In this document: piece after piece, positions 1 to 7,623 of the stretch | Layout: each line of letters begins with the position of its first letter | Numbering within the stretch: position 1 is the stretch's first letter | From: Dehalococcoidia bacterium | Lineage (GTDB): Bacteria; Chloroflexota; Dehalococcoidia; Lucifugimonadales; Lucifugimonadaceae | DNA: 33,290 nucleotides | Reading direction: 5' to 3' | Assembly (NCBI GenBank): GCA_029936155.1 | Contig: JAPYUK010000020.1 | Location: 1-33,290 of the forward strand | The notes under the pieces: model-generated | The model's input: the letters and a program-made list of their open reading frames with translations, nothing else | What the model was told of the DNA's origin: nothing | Databases searched by the model: none | Translations under genes and position numbers: made by a program

Positions 1-40
1 CCAGCTCGACTCTCCCTCGTCTCCACCAAGAACACAAGAA

Positions 41-76
41 AACCCTACCCTCTCGATTCTGAGGGCAGGGTTTTTC
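41..76 (+). terminator. Bidirectional intrinsic terminator
   Basis: Positions 41-52 and 61-72 form a 12-bp stem with one mismatch around an 8-nt loop, followed by a T-rich run to about 80. Read on the minus strand the same stem is followed by TTTTCTTG, so it can also end leftward transcripts, including the decayed cytochrome gene that stops at 108. What it terminates on the plus strand lies outside the window to the left; the sequence at 18-28 resembles an RNA gene end but does not fold as one. Confidence 0.8.
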
Positions 77-107
77 TATTGCTGAAACTCAAAAACATAT
101 GGCGTTG

Positions 108-650
108 TTAGACCAGCGTCAAGGGTGAAGGAGTAACGTCCAGCGATTCGAGGGATGCAACAAGAGCATCCAGATCGTCCGAAGTATTGCTGTGACTCTG
201 CCCCAATGAATCGAACGCTTCACTAGGTACAAGTCCCTAGCCTACCTGTATGTTCCGAATCGTCAATTCTACGTCCGCGAACTCATCGAGGTCACCTGAC
301 CAATGTATGGGAAGCGTGCGCCCTTTGCTCAAAAGCGAAGGTGTATTTCGGGGTCCGTCAAGGAAGCCCAGCCAGGTTCGCCCATCTAGCGTTCCGTCAA
401 TATGGCACACGGCACAAGAGATCCAATTATCGATGCTGAGATCAGGCGATGATGCCGAGATGAAAATACGTTTGCCCGCGAGCACCTCGGGTTCAAGCAA
501 GATCGTCGTCAACACTGTGGTGGCGATCACTTCAACTAGCTTCGCATCGACAGACACTAGAACTCGACATCTCTCCCCTTCCCGCAAGGCTAGCAGCAGC
601 CTGGAACGGACGGTACTAAATGTGAATCTGTTGCGCACGATTATCGGGCG
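108..650 (-). pseudogene. Decayed YVTN-propeller/cytochrome c (CxxCH) protein fragment with in-frame stop
   Basis: The minus-strand frame carries the C-terminal part of a beta-propeller/cytochrome c protein. It shows a 'VLAGKRIF' segment, a heme-binding CAVCH motif encoded at 402-416, then DGPRNTPSL, HWSGDLDEFADVE and TIRNIQ, an order I recognise from MauG-like and propeller-linked cytochromes. A TAG at 237-239 interrupts the frame, but beyond it the same frame continues with GLVPSEAF and LDALVASLESL, which is the expected family C-terminus, and ends at TAA 108-110. The N-terminal side fades into non-homologous sequence above about 650, where no start codon or ribosome site is visible, so most of the propeller is missing. 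Visible: heme motif, stop, continuing homology. Inferred: the gene is dead. A sequencing error at 237-239 would remove the stop but not the 5' truncation. Confidence 0.72.
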
Positions 651-679
651 AGATGTAGTATCCCGTCTGTTGCGTCGAA

Positions 680-2029
680 TTGGCCGCTCGGTGGCTACCA
701 CGCAACACTGGTCATCGCTGGAGCAACTACATCCCAAACTCGAAATCTGACGCGACCTTAGAAGCGGCTCAGGAAGAGCAGCCGAAACGCGGGATATATC
801 GCGGTTGGTACATCATCGGCGCCTCGGCGTTGTCTATCGGTGCTGTTCTTGGGACAGTTCAGTTCACATTCGGATTTTTCATCGAACCACTGGAAGAAGA
901 GTTCGGCTGGTCACGAACTCAGGTAAATGGGGCGCTGAGTATCGGCGTTGTCACCGGTTTTTTGTCGCCAATTGTCGGCAACTTGATGGATCGGATTGGT
1001 GCCCGATGGACAATGGCCGGTTCGATCCTCTTGGTAGCAATCGCCTTCTTACTGCGATCGATCATGACAGAGCTGTGGCAGTTCTATCTTTTCAGCGCGG
1101 TGATGTTCGCAGGAACACCGGGCGCGACGATGATGCCGGCTGGAAGACTTGTGCTCACATGGTTCCCAAAACTGCGAGGTCGCATGATGGGAATCGTCAC
1201 CTCGGGGAACAACATCGGTAGCGGAATAGCGGTACCTGTAGTTGCCGGCCTGATCGGATTCGTTGGCTGGCGATGGACCTGGGGCATTCTTGGTATCGTC
1301 TTGATCGGTCTTGCCATGTTGATAGTCCTGGTCGTCCGCGACACCGCAGACGACGTTAGGAAAGAGCGAAACAAACGCTGGGCACCAAGCGAAATGGGCG
1401 ATGAGGCAAATGGTGGCCTTAAATCGGGACTCACCGCCTCGGTAGCGATGCGGACGTCAGCGTTCTGGTTTCTCGTGATCGGCATGACTCTTCAGCAGTT
1501 CGTGCGAACTGGCGTTGTGAGTCAGATGGTGCCTCATCTTGAGCAAATTGGTTTCACACGAGCGATTGCGGCGTCCATGATGGTAGTGCTGGCCATCTTC
1601 GCGGCTTCAAGCAAGTTGATTTTCGGCCGTTTAAGCGAATCGATCACTGCGCGTGTCTCGTTCATCGTGATCATGATCCTTCAAGCCATCGGGCTTTCCG
1701 TGCTGCTTGTTTCAAACGGATCAGTTGTCACTTGGGGAGCGATCATCGTGTTCGGCCTTGGTATGGGTGGAGTCGGAGCTCTGACGCCTCTGGTAATTTT
1801 TGACATGTTCGGTCTGAAACAATTCGGAAGCATCATGGGACTTACCCGTATGTCGGTGACGATTCCAGTGTTTTTCGGTCCGATCCTCGCGGGCCTGATA
1901 TTCGACTCGACAGGCAAATACGATCAGATGTTTTTGATCACGATTGTACTGCTGGTCATATCGATCGGCAGTTTCCTGATGGCCAAGGTTCCCAGCCAAA
2001 TGGCAGAAAGCGATTCGGCTCCCAACTAG
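680..2029 (+). CDS. MFS transporter, OxlT/monocarboxylate type
   Basis: A polytopic membrane protein with about 12 transmembrane segments and a short cytoplasmic loop (around residues 215-250) between the two six-helix halves. The RGWYIIGAS start of helix 1, a GWSRTQV segment before helix 2 and DRIGAR after it are typical of the oxalate/formate and monocarboxylate transporter branch of the major facilitator superfamily, which usually moves organic anions. The substrate cannot be read from sequence. The frame is open only from 659; the sole usual start is TTG at 680, without a visible ribosome site, and the natural protein may begin near SDATLEAAQ (codon at 746), which has no ATG before it. 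It converges on the znuB stop with no bases between. Function class is certain, the start is not. Confidence 0.85.
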   Translation: MAARWLPRNTGHRWSNYIPNSKSDATLEAAQEEQPKRGIYRGWYIIGASALSIGAVLGTVQFTFGFFIEPLEEEFGWSRTQVNGALSIGVVTGFLSPIVGNLMDRIGARWTMAGSILLVAIAFLLRSIMTELWQFYLFSAVMFAGTPGATMMPAGRLVLTWFPKLRGRMMGIVTSGNNIGSGIAVPVVAGLIGFVGWRWTWGILGIVLIGLAMLIVLVVRDTADDVRKERNKRWAPSEMGDEANGGLKSGLTASVAMRTSAFWFLVIGMTLQQFVRTGVVSQMVPHLEQIGFTRAIAASMMVVLAIFAASSKLIFGRLSESITARVSFIVIMILQAIGLSVLLVSNGSVVTWGAIIVFGLGMGGVGALTPLVIFDMFGLKQFGSIMGLTRMSVTIPVFFGPILAGLIFDSTGKYDQMFLITIVLLVISIGSFLMAKVPSQMAESDSAPN

Positions 2030-2950
2030 CTACCGATGTGAATGCTCATCGTGTTCGAAATCGCTATCAACAACTGCGCCGTGGGCATGTGAATCGTGAG
2101 CGTGTGTGTGGTTGGCAATTACCTGATCGTGAACTGATCGGCTGGTCATTCGTTTAGCGAATGCTCCAATCTCGACAATCGCCAACAGACTGATAGCCGT
2201 TAGAACCACACTGCCACCGGGTGCCACATCTGTGTAGTAGGCAATCAGCATTCCGACTACAGCCACCTGAACACCAACTATCGAAGACGTAATCACAGTT
2301 CGAGTAAGGCCTTTGGTTACCCGAAGACTGACGAGGACTGGAATAACGATCAACGCACCAACAAGCAAGACTCCAACCACCCTCATCGAAACGGTGATAG
2401 TTGCTCCAGTAAGCACTGCCAGTCCCAAGTTCAGAAGATGCACTCGAACACCGTTGATCTTTGCCAGATCAGGGTCGAACGTGATCTGTGCGAGCTCAGA
2501 GCTGAACAGCAGCATGAATACGACGATCACCACTGCCAGAGAAGCCATCCACCAAAGATCGGTCTCGGTCACGGTAAGAATGCTTCCAAACAGATAAGAA
2601 AATAGCGTGCTATTAAACCCGTCAGCAATGCTAATCAACACGACGGCAACTGCCAACGAGCCGTATAGAAATACTGCAAGAGCCGCGTCGCCCGGGAGCA
2701 ACCGCCGCATCCTCAATTCTTCGATTGAAACAGCCGCGGCCGTAGTCGCTGCCAGTGCAACAACCGAAGTGAACGTTTTTGTAAGCAAAGCAATGGCGAC
2801 ACCGGCGAGCGCAACGTGAGACAACGTGTCAGCGATAAGTGAAAGCCGGCGGAGAACCAAGTACACGCCGAACGCCGGGGCCGTCGCCCCGACTAATACG
2901 GCGCCGATAATCGCCCGATTCATAAATTCGTACTGGAATACTTCCGGCAT
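2030..2950 (-). CDS. znuB: Zinc/manganese ABC transporter permease (ABC-3 family)
   Basis: A 306-residue integral membrane protein with eight or so hydrophobic segments, matching the ABC-3 permease family that imports zinc or manganese. Family features include RRLSLIADTLSHVALAG near residues 34-50, which couples to the ATPase, and the MRVVGVLLVGALIVIPV segment. The last 30 residues form a hydrophilic tail rich in His, Asp and Glu (HTHAHDSHAHG, then EHDEHSHR), an unusual place for metal-binding residues since these are normally in the periplasmic binding protein. It begins with ATG three nt after the znuC stop, so both come from one transcript started at zur. Zinc is preferred over manganese because the adjacent regulator is Zur-like and because of the His-rich tail. 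Confidence 0.92.
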   Translation of the reverse strand: MPEVFQYEFMNRAIIGAVLVGATAPAFGVYLVLRRLSLIADTLSHVALAGVAIALLTKTFTSVVALAATTAAAVSIEELRMRRLLPGDAALAVFLYGSLAVAVVLISIADGFNSTLFSYLFGSILTVTETDLWWMASLAVVIVVFMLLFSSELAQITFDPDLAKINGVRVHLLNLGLAVLTGATITVSMRVVGVLLVGALIVIPVLVSLRVTKGLTRTVITSSIVGVQVAVVGMLIAYYTDVAPGGSVVLTAISLLAIVEIGAFAKRMTSRSVHDQVIANHTHAHDSHAHGAVVDSDFEHDEHSHR

Positions 2951-2953
2951 TAA

Positions 2954-3805
2954 TTACCTGTGTGTATGCTCGGGGTCGTGCAACAGAACGTCGACAGGGA
3001 ATCCGTAAAGACCCGAAAGCGCCTGCGCATCAAGCTGATGAACCGGTCCGTGGAATACGATGTCTCGGTTTATGCACGCACAGGTGGTGGCCTCACGCAT
3101 TACCGCTCCAATGTCGTGCGAAACCATCACGATCGTTATCCCCAAATCACGATTCAGTCGGCGAACCATTGTGTGGAATTGCTCTTCACCAGCGGCGTCG
3201 ACTCCAGCTACCGGTTCGTCGAGAACAAGAAGATCTGGACGTCGAACAAGTGATCTTGCAATTAGCATTCGCTGCTGCTGCCCAACAGAGAGATCGGAAA
3301 CTCGACGATCAGCCAGATTCGTTATGCCCGCCATTTCCAGAGCGTCATCAACTTGGCTTGTCCTTCCACGCCTGAAAATCGCAAGTGGACTGAATCCGGA
3401 GTAAGACCCGAAGTTAACAATCTCTCTCACGGAAGCCGGGAATCTCGATTCAGTTGCCTGAGTCCGTTGGGGCACATATCCAACCCGGTGCCAGTCTGTA
3501 AAACTCTCGGCAGGTTCTCCGAACAGGAGCACCTGTCCAGATGTCGGCTTCAGCAATCCGAGTGCCAACTTCATAAGTGTGGTTTTACCGGAGCCGTTAG
3601 GACCCAGAATCGCAGCAAACTCGCCCTGCGTAATCGAAAAATTGATATCTCGGACTACTGGCTCAGAGTTGTAGCTAAACCATGTTTCGTTGAATCGAAC
3701 TGGTACCTGCTCCGTGTTCAATATTTCTCCGGAATGAGCGCTAATCTTGTGAGATTCAGTCTCATTTAATAGCGTGGCATTTGTTGAGTTTGATTGGTCA
3801 TCCAC
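2954..3805 (-). CDS. znuC: Zinc/manganese ABC transporter ATP-binding protein
   Basis: The nucleotide-binding subunit of the metal importer. It carries Walker A GPNGSGKTT (about residue 68), a Q-loop VPQRTQ, the signature LSVGQQQR, Walker B LLVLDEP and the switch histidine in VSHD. The C-terminus ends in HDPEHTHR, again His-containing. An N-terminal extension of about 35 residues precedes the ATPase core, longer than usual. GTG at 3805 is chosen because AGGTGA lies 5 nt upstream; another in-frame GTG at 3814 has a weaker leader. Either start overlaps the end of zur, which stops at 3798, so translation is probably coupled. No solute-binding znuA is present in the window; it must be elsewhere or replaced. 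Confidence 0.93.
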   Translation of the reverse strand: MDDQSNSTNATLLNETESHKISAHSGEILNTEQVPVRFNETWFSYNSEPVVRDINFSITQGEFAAILGPNGSGKTTLMKLALGLLKPTSGQVLLFGEPAESFTDWHRVGYVPQRTQATESRFPASVREIVNFGSYSGFSPLAIFRRGRTSQVDDALEMAGITNLADRRVSDLSVGQQQRMLIARSLVRRPDLLVLDEPVAGVDAAGEEQFHTMVRRLNRDLGITIVMVSHDIGAVMREATTCACINRDIVFHGPVHQLDAQALSGLYGFPVDVLLHDPEHTHR

Positions 3806-4253
3806 CAGATTCACCTGATCTGCTCGCAGCTAGACATGAATTGCAAGTAATAAATATTTCCATCCGGTGCCCAACGATGTCACCGTCGATCTCTTTCCCA
3901 AGCGATCTCATGACACGCTCCACCGTCGAGTGCCGAAACTCGCCAACGGCTCCGCAGCGAGAGCAAATAGTGTGGTGATGATGTTCCACGCGAGCGATGC
4001 TGTACTTCGGAGCGCCATCAAGAATGGGAAGCTTGCAGAGAGCACCGGCGTCCACCAGGTGGCGAATCGTACGATACACCGTCGCCCTGCCCACTCCAGG
4101 AAGCTCTCGACACAGTTGCTCGGCGGTGAATGCGTCGCTTATTTGTTCTATTCGACTCGTCACCGCCGCTCTCGCCGAGGTTCTTCGCAATCCGCGATCG
4201 TCGAGCGCATTGATTAGATTTACACTGATCGATTCAGTTGTTGCAGTAGCCAT
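3798..4253 (-). CDS. zur: Fur-family metalloregulator, Zur-like
   Basis: A 151-residue ferric/zinc uptake regulator family repressor. A winged-helix DNA-binding part contains GRATVYRTIRHLVDAG (about 55-70), the family recognition helix. It is followed by the HHHH stretch at 91-94 and two zinc-structural pairs, C97/C100 and C137/C140. The gene leads an operon with znuC and znuB, which points to zinc sensing rather than iron or peroxide; the short length and position support this but do not prove the metal. It likely represses itself and the transporter through the palindrome just upstream at 4270-4288. Starts with ATG at 4253; GGGTGA lies a few nt before it. Confidence 0.88.
   Translation of the reverse strand: MATATTESISVNLINALDDRGLRRTSARAAVTSRIEQISDAFTAEQLCRELPGVGRATVYRTIRHLVDAGALCKLPILDGAPKYSIARVEHHHHTICSRCGAVGEFRHSTVERVMRSLGKEIDGDIVGHRMEIFITCNSCLAASRSGESGG
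3811..3816 (-). promoter_or_regulatory. Ribosome binding site selecting the znuC start
   Basis: AGGTGA on the minus strand lies 5 nt before GTG 3805 and inside the end of zur. It favours that codon over the in-frame GTG at 3814, which is part of the same hexamer. Confidence 0.5.
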
Positions 4254-4269
4254 TTGTCACCCGATGCTA

Positions 4270-4288
4270 ATTGATACTTGATATCAAT
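4270..4288 (-). promoter_or_regulatory. Candidate Zur/Fur box
   Basis: A 19-bp inverted repeat ATTGATA-N5-TATCAAT ends 17 nt before the zur start. Length and AT-rich dyad symmetry are those of Fur-family operators. It lies where a promoter must be and contains the nested palindrome TTGATATCAA. Inferred function: metal-dependent autorepression of zur-znuC-znuB. Confidence 0.6.
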
Positions 4289-4382
4289 TGATAAGAGATA
4301 CCAAAAGTATACATTCAGCCGTCAAATCGCTGGTATTTCAGAGCCATAACACTAGAAACCAGGCCGCAATTGAGGACTGGAG

Positions 4383-5168
4383 TTATCCCGGAATATTTTG
4401 CCCGACTATATTCGTGACGTATGTTCCCGATTCGAACCAGGTGAGTGCCACGGCGATCAAGCCGATGATGACAATTGCGAGTATCACCCGTGAAACTGGT
4501 TGAGTGACTGATCTCAGCACCATGCTAGGTTGTCCAAAATTGACCGGTGTCTCTACTTCAAATAGGCGTTCTCTCGGTGCAATCAAATATGCAACCATCC
4601 CGCCTGTGAACAAGCCTCCAAAGTGAGCAGTATTGTCTATTCCAGATGTTACGAGCCCCATTACCACGTTGATGGCAACAATCACACCTATCGAGGTCAA
4701 CTGCTGGCGCCCCATCGAACCTAAAAGCCGTCGGTTCATCAATAGATAAACCCCAAATGCTCCCAGGAGCCCAAATACAGCCCCGCTGGCTCCGACCCCG
4801 GGATTGGGACCAGCAAAATAGCTAACAACGTTGCCCATTACGCCGGCTGTTACATATACAACTGCAAAGTTACGACCCCCGAATATTCGCTCCACCATCG
4901 ATCCAAATATCACAAGCCCGAACAGGTTCGTGGCCATGTGAAAAAAGCTAACGTGCAGGAACATTGGCAAGAACAATCGCCAGTATTCACCCTCAGCAAT
5001 ATATGGACCGTACTTAGCCCCCCAGTTCAATAGGTTTTGAGTGGTCGAACCACCGGTGAGCATCACGCCAAAGAAAAACAGAACGTTCAACGCCAAAATA
5101 GTGCTTGTTACGGGAGAACTGACAATACTTGCCGTGAACGACTGACCTTGATCTCGGTATTGCCTCAA
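4383..5168 (-). CDS. Rhomboid family intramembrane serine protease
   Basis: A 261-residue membrane protein of the rhomboid family, which cleaves transmembrane segments of substrates inside the bilayer. The catalytic dyad is visible: GASG with Ser128 and NTAHFGG with His182. HMATN (His77, Asn81) provides the oxyanion residues. WRLFLPMFLH and ERIFGGRNF are further family marks. Six core helices are followed by a seventh hydrophobic segment near 228-244, a 6+1 arrangement. The start is TTG at 5168 with no clear ribosome site, and no ATG occurs before residue 37. It stands alone, between zur (130 nt downstream) and a divergent truncated receiver gene. Substrate unknown. Confidence 0.9.
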   Translation of the reverse strand: MRQYRDQGQSFTASIVSSPVTSTILALNVLFFFGVMLTGGSTTQNLLNWGAKYGPYIAEGEYWRLFLPMFLHVSFFHMATNLFGLVIFGSMVERIFGGRNFAVVYVTAGVMGNVVSYFAGPNPGVGASGAVFGLLGAFGVYLLMNRRLLGSMGRQQLTSIGVIVAINVVMGLVTSGIDNTAHFGGLFTGGMVAYLIAPRERLFEVETPVNFGQPSMVLRSVTQPVSRVILAIVIIGLIAVALTWFESGTYVTNIVGQNIPG

Positions 5169-5255
5169 AATTTAGAGCTTTCGTGTAAATAGATGGTGTT
5201 AATTGAGTATGGCTGTTGGAGTGGTGGTGCTAAGCCTGTTTCAAATTCATACATT

Positions 5256-5272
5256 TACGTTTAGCAAACGTA
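5256..5272. promoter_or_regulatory. Perfect 7-3-7 palindrome, candidate operator
   Basis: TACGTTT-AGC-AAACGTA sits in the divergent region between the rhomboid gene and the truncated receiver gene. The right arm runs into TATACT (5271-5276), a good plus-strand -10 hexamer, so a bound regulator could block that promoter. No regulator is assignable. Confidence 0.4.
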
Positions 5273-5341
5273 TACTTTCGGGCACACCCAGAATTGGCGA
5301 TATTTCCTATAGTCACATACCCACATTACAGCGTGATCCTT

Positions 5342-5569
5342 TTGAACGAACAGACAAATACACGAATATTAGTGATCGATGATGAAGAGTCGATCCGATA
5401 CGCCGTAGACGCAGGTCTCGAATTTCTTGGTGATTACGAAGTGAGCTTCGCCGAGGATGGAATTCAGGGCATACAGCTTTTAAGAGATTTTGCTCCCAAC
5501 CTTGTTCTAGTTGACCTCGTTTCGCCATCTGCCAGTGGAATGGACGTTCTGGAAGAAGCGCTGGCTTAG
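5342..5569 (+). pseudogene. Truncated response-regulator receiver domain
   Basis: About 75 residues matching the first half of a CheY-like receiver domain: ILVIDDEES with the acidic pocket Asp13/Asp14, the amphipathic segments, and the phosphoacceptor Asp58 in LVLVDLVSP. The frame stops at 5567-5569 directly after GMDVLEEALA. The beta4-alpha5 half with the conserved Thr/Ser and Lys is absent, and the convergent mqnD gene ends only 25 nt beyond, leaving no room for it. No output domain exists. TTG at 5342 gives a natural N-terminus; GTG 5333 and TTG 5294 are alternatives. A -10-like TATACT lies at 5271. Most likely a remnant left by a deletion; a short phosphate sink is a less likely reading. 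Confidence 0.6.
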
Positions 5570-5594
5570 CTCAGGTTTCGCCATGTGCGTTCGA

Positions 5595-6446
5595 TTACTT
5601 CGCCTGCACGATGTCGAGTTCAGGTAGCTCATCAAGAACGCCACGTTCAACAGCCATTGAGAACAATTTCTCGAGCGCTTGTCGACCTTCTTCGCCCATG
5701 TCGACGGTGTCTTCGTTTACGTACATCCGAACGAATTTTTTACCGTCTTCAGGATCGATACCACGTCCAAAACCCAGCGCGTACTCAAGAGCATCGTCTT
5801 CATGATCTCGGGCGTAGTTGATGCTGGCCAGAGAAGCATCAGCAATCTCCTGCGCCAACTCATCCCCAATTTGGCGGCTAACCAAATCAACACCTAGCGG
5901 TATTGGGAGCCCCGTAGCTTCGTGCCATTTTTCGCCAAGACTCATTATTCCGTGGAACCCAAGTTTTTCGTACAGAATTTGGCCTTCGTGAAGCAGAATT
6001 CCTACATCTGCGCGACCTTCTTCGACAGCTGGTCCGACATCATCGAAGTCAACAAAAACCGGTTCGCATTTTTTCGGCCCGAATATCTGGAACAGAAGCC
6101 ATGAAGTCGTGAATCTACCCGGAACAGCCACACGCTTTCCTTCTAGGTCGGATTCAGTCATCGGATCCACCGAAACGACCATGGGGCCGTAGTTTCGGCC
6201 GATCGATGAACCACACGACATGATTCGGTAATGAGCAGCGACATCCGGATATCTCGCCGCGGAAATCGCGGTTACAGGCAGTTTTCCCGATCCGGCCAAC
6301 ACGTTTAACGATTCAATGTCTTCCATATGGTGGGCAACCGAGTAGCCGGGTATTTCGACGTACTTCTTCTCCATTGCGAAGAACATAAACGCATCGTCTG
6401 CGTCGGGGCTGTGGCCGAAAATGATCTGGTTGTCGTTGATAGTCAT
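5595..6446 (-). CDS. mqnD: 1,4-dihydroxy-6-naphthoate synthase
   Basis: MqnD converts cyclic dehypoxanthine futalosine to 1,4-dihydroxy-6-naphthoate, the fourth dedicated step of the futalosine menaquinone route. The 283-residue protein has the family start GHSPDADDAFMFFAM (about 11-25) and the periplasmic-binding-protein-like fold of the MqnA/MqnD superfamily, with the segments GRNYGPMVV, GRFTTSWLLF and DVGILLHEGQ. It is the last gene of the operon, starting with ATG 31 nt after mqnC. It faces the truncated receiver gene with 25 nt between stops and no clear terminator. The assignment is secure from motif, length and context. Confidence 0.96.
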   Translation of the reverse strand: MTINDNQIIFGHSPDADDAFMFFAMEKKYVEIPGYSVAHHMEDIESLNVLAGSGKLPVTAISAARYPDVAAHYRIMSCGSSIGRNYGPMVVSVDPMTESDLEGKRVAVPGRFTTSWLLFQIFGPKKCEPVFVDFDDVGPAVEEGRADVGILLHEGQILYEKLGFHGIMSLGEKWHEATGLPIPLGVDLVSRQIGDELAQEIADASLASINYARDHEDDALEYALGFGRGIDPEDGKKFVRMYVNEDTVDMGEEGRQALEKLFSMAVERGVLDELPELDIVQAK

Positions 6447-6477
6447 ACTGGTTTTCTACTGTGTACCTGGTTGGGAT

Positions 6478-7602
6478 TTACTTGGTCGATGCAAGCGCGG
6501 CGTTTGAGCCATCGACAATTTCGTAGTTGGTTAGTCGTTGAATCGGGGAGTATCCAGCCTCGGAAATCATCTCCCTAACTTCGTCTTCGGTCGTTCGGTT
6601 GTAAAAACCGGCTGCTAGCATCACGTTTTCGTCAAACAGCGTTCCACCAAAGTCATCGGCTCCAAATCGAAGCGCAATCTGGCCAGTTTTTTTACCTTCT
6701 GAAAACCATGACGCCTGGATATGCGGAACGTTGTCGAGCATGATCCGCGAGATGGCGATAATCCTGAGATACTGATTCGGCCCAGCCTCTTCATCAACCA
6801 TTTTGGCAAGTGCCGTGTTGTCTTTCTTGTATGACCACGGGATGAACGCTGTAAAACCTCCATCGTTGCCGTTCTTCAAGGCAAGATCTTGCACGGCTCG
6901 AATATGTTCCAACGATTCGACGACATGATGATCTTTCTCGACGTGGCCATACATCATCGTCGCCGTAGTCTTAAAGCCGACCTTATGGGCAGCTTCGTGA
7001 ACCTCGGTCCACTGGTCAACAGTGTCTTTGGGCTTGAATCTAGACACAGTGGCCTTCACCTCGTTTGAGAGGATCTCAGAGCCACCACCCGGCATTGATC
7101 GCTGTCCGGCGTCCCAGAGTGCCGTGAATACTTGCTCGTAGTCCATCTCCGAGACTTCGGTCATTTTGACGATCTCTGGAGCCGACCAGTAGTGAGGAGT
7201 CACGTCAGGAAAACGCTTCTTTGTCTCAGAAACCATCTTGACGTAGTAGTCGAGCTGCAGTTCAGAGTTGAGACCGCCCTGCATCAATACGGTTCGAACA
7301 CCGTTCTTGCGAGCACGCTCGATCTTGTCCATGATCTGCTCAACCGTGTAGGTGTAGGCAGACGGATCATTAGGGTCTGTGCGGTAGAACGCACAGAACG
7401 AACAGTAGGCGTCGCACAGGTTCGTGTAGTTGAGGTTGGTATCAACTACGTAAGATACTTTTTTGTTCGGGTTGTGCCACTGACGCCAGTAGTCGGCAAG
7501 TGGGACCAGATCAAGCAGCTCCGTTTCCTGCATAAGCCACAGGCCTTCTTCACTAGTTATTCGCTCGCCCGAGAAGATTTTCTCGGATATTTGCTTAAGC
7601 AT
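6478..7602 (-). CDS. mqnC: Cyclic dehypoxanthinyl futalosine synthase (radical SAM)
   Basis: MqnC is a radical S-adenosylmethionine enzyme that cyclises dehypoxanthine futalosine. The 374-residue protein binds a 4Fe-4S cluster through Cys63, Cys67 and Cys70 in NLCDAYCSFCAFYR, the MqnC form of the CxxxCxxC motif. QGGLN, SMPGGGSE, GGFTAFIPW and IQASWFSEG are further segments typical of MqnC rather than MqnE. The order, with mqnA 21 nt upstream and mqnD 31 nt downstream, supports it. Starts with ATG at 7602. No unusual residues are seen. Confidence 0.96.
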   Translation of the reverse strand: MLKQISEKIFSGERITSEEGLWLMQETELLDLVPLADYWRQWHNPNKKVSYVVDTNLNYTNLCDAYCSFCAFYRTDPNDPSAYTYTVEQIMDKIERARKNGVRTVLMQGGLNSELQLDYYVKMVSETKKRFPDVTPHYWSAPEIVKMTEVSEMDYEQVFTALWDAGQRSMPGGGSEILSNEVKATVSRFKPKDTVDQWTEVHEAAHKVGFKTTATMMYGHVEKDHHVVESLEHIRAVQDLALKNGNDGGFTAFIPWSYKKDNTALAKMVDEEAGPNQYLRIIAISRIMLDNVPHIQASWFSEGKKTGQIALRFGADDFGGTLFDENVMLAAGFYNRTTEDEVREMISEAGYSPIQRLTNYEIVDGSNAALASTK

Positions 7603-7623
7603 GATTGTTGTTCTGATCGCCGC

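Noticed and set aside
1-28. tRNA or tmRNA 3' end
   Set aside because: The CCA-like end is there, but the preceding bases cannot form the 5-bp T stem and the T-loop lacks the leading T, so it is not annotated as an RNA gene.
250-750. 166-codon open frame on the plus strand
   Set aside because: It is antisense to the cytochrome remnant, Ser/Arg-rich, and has no family pattern.
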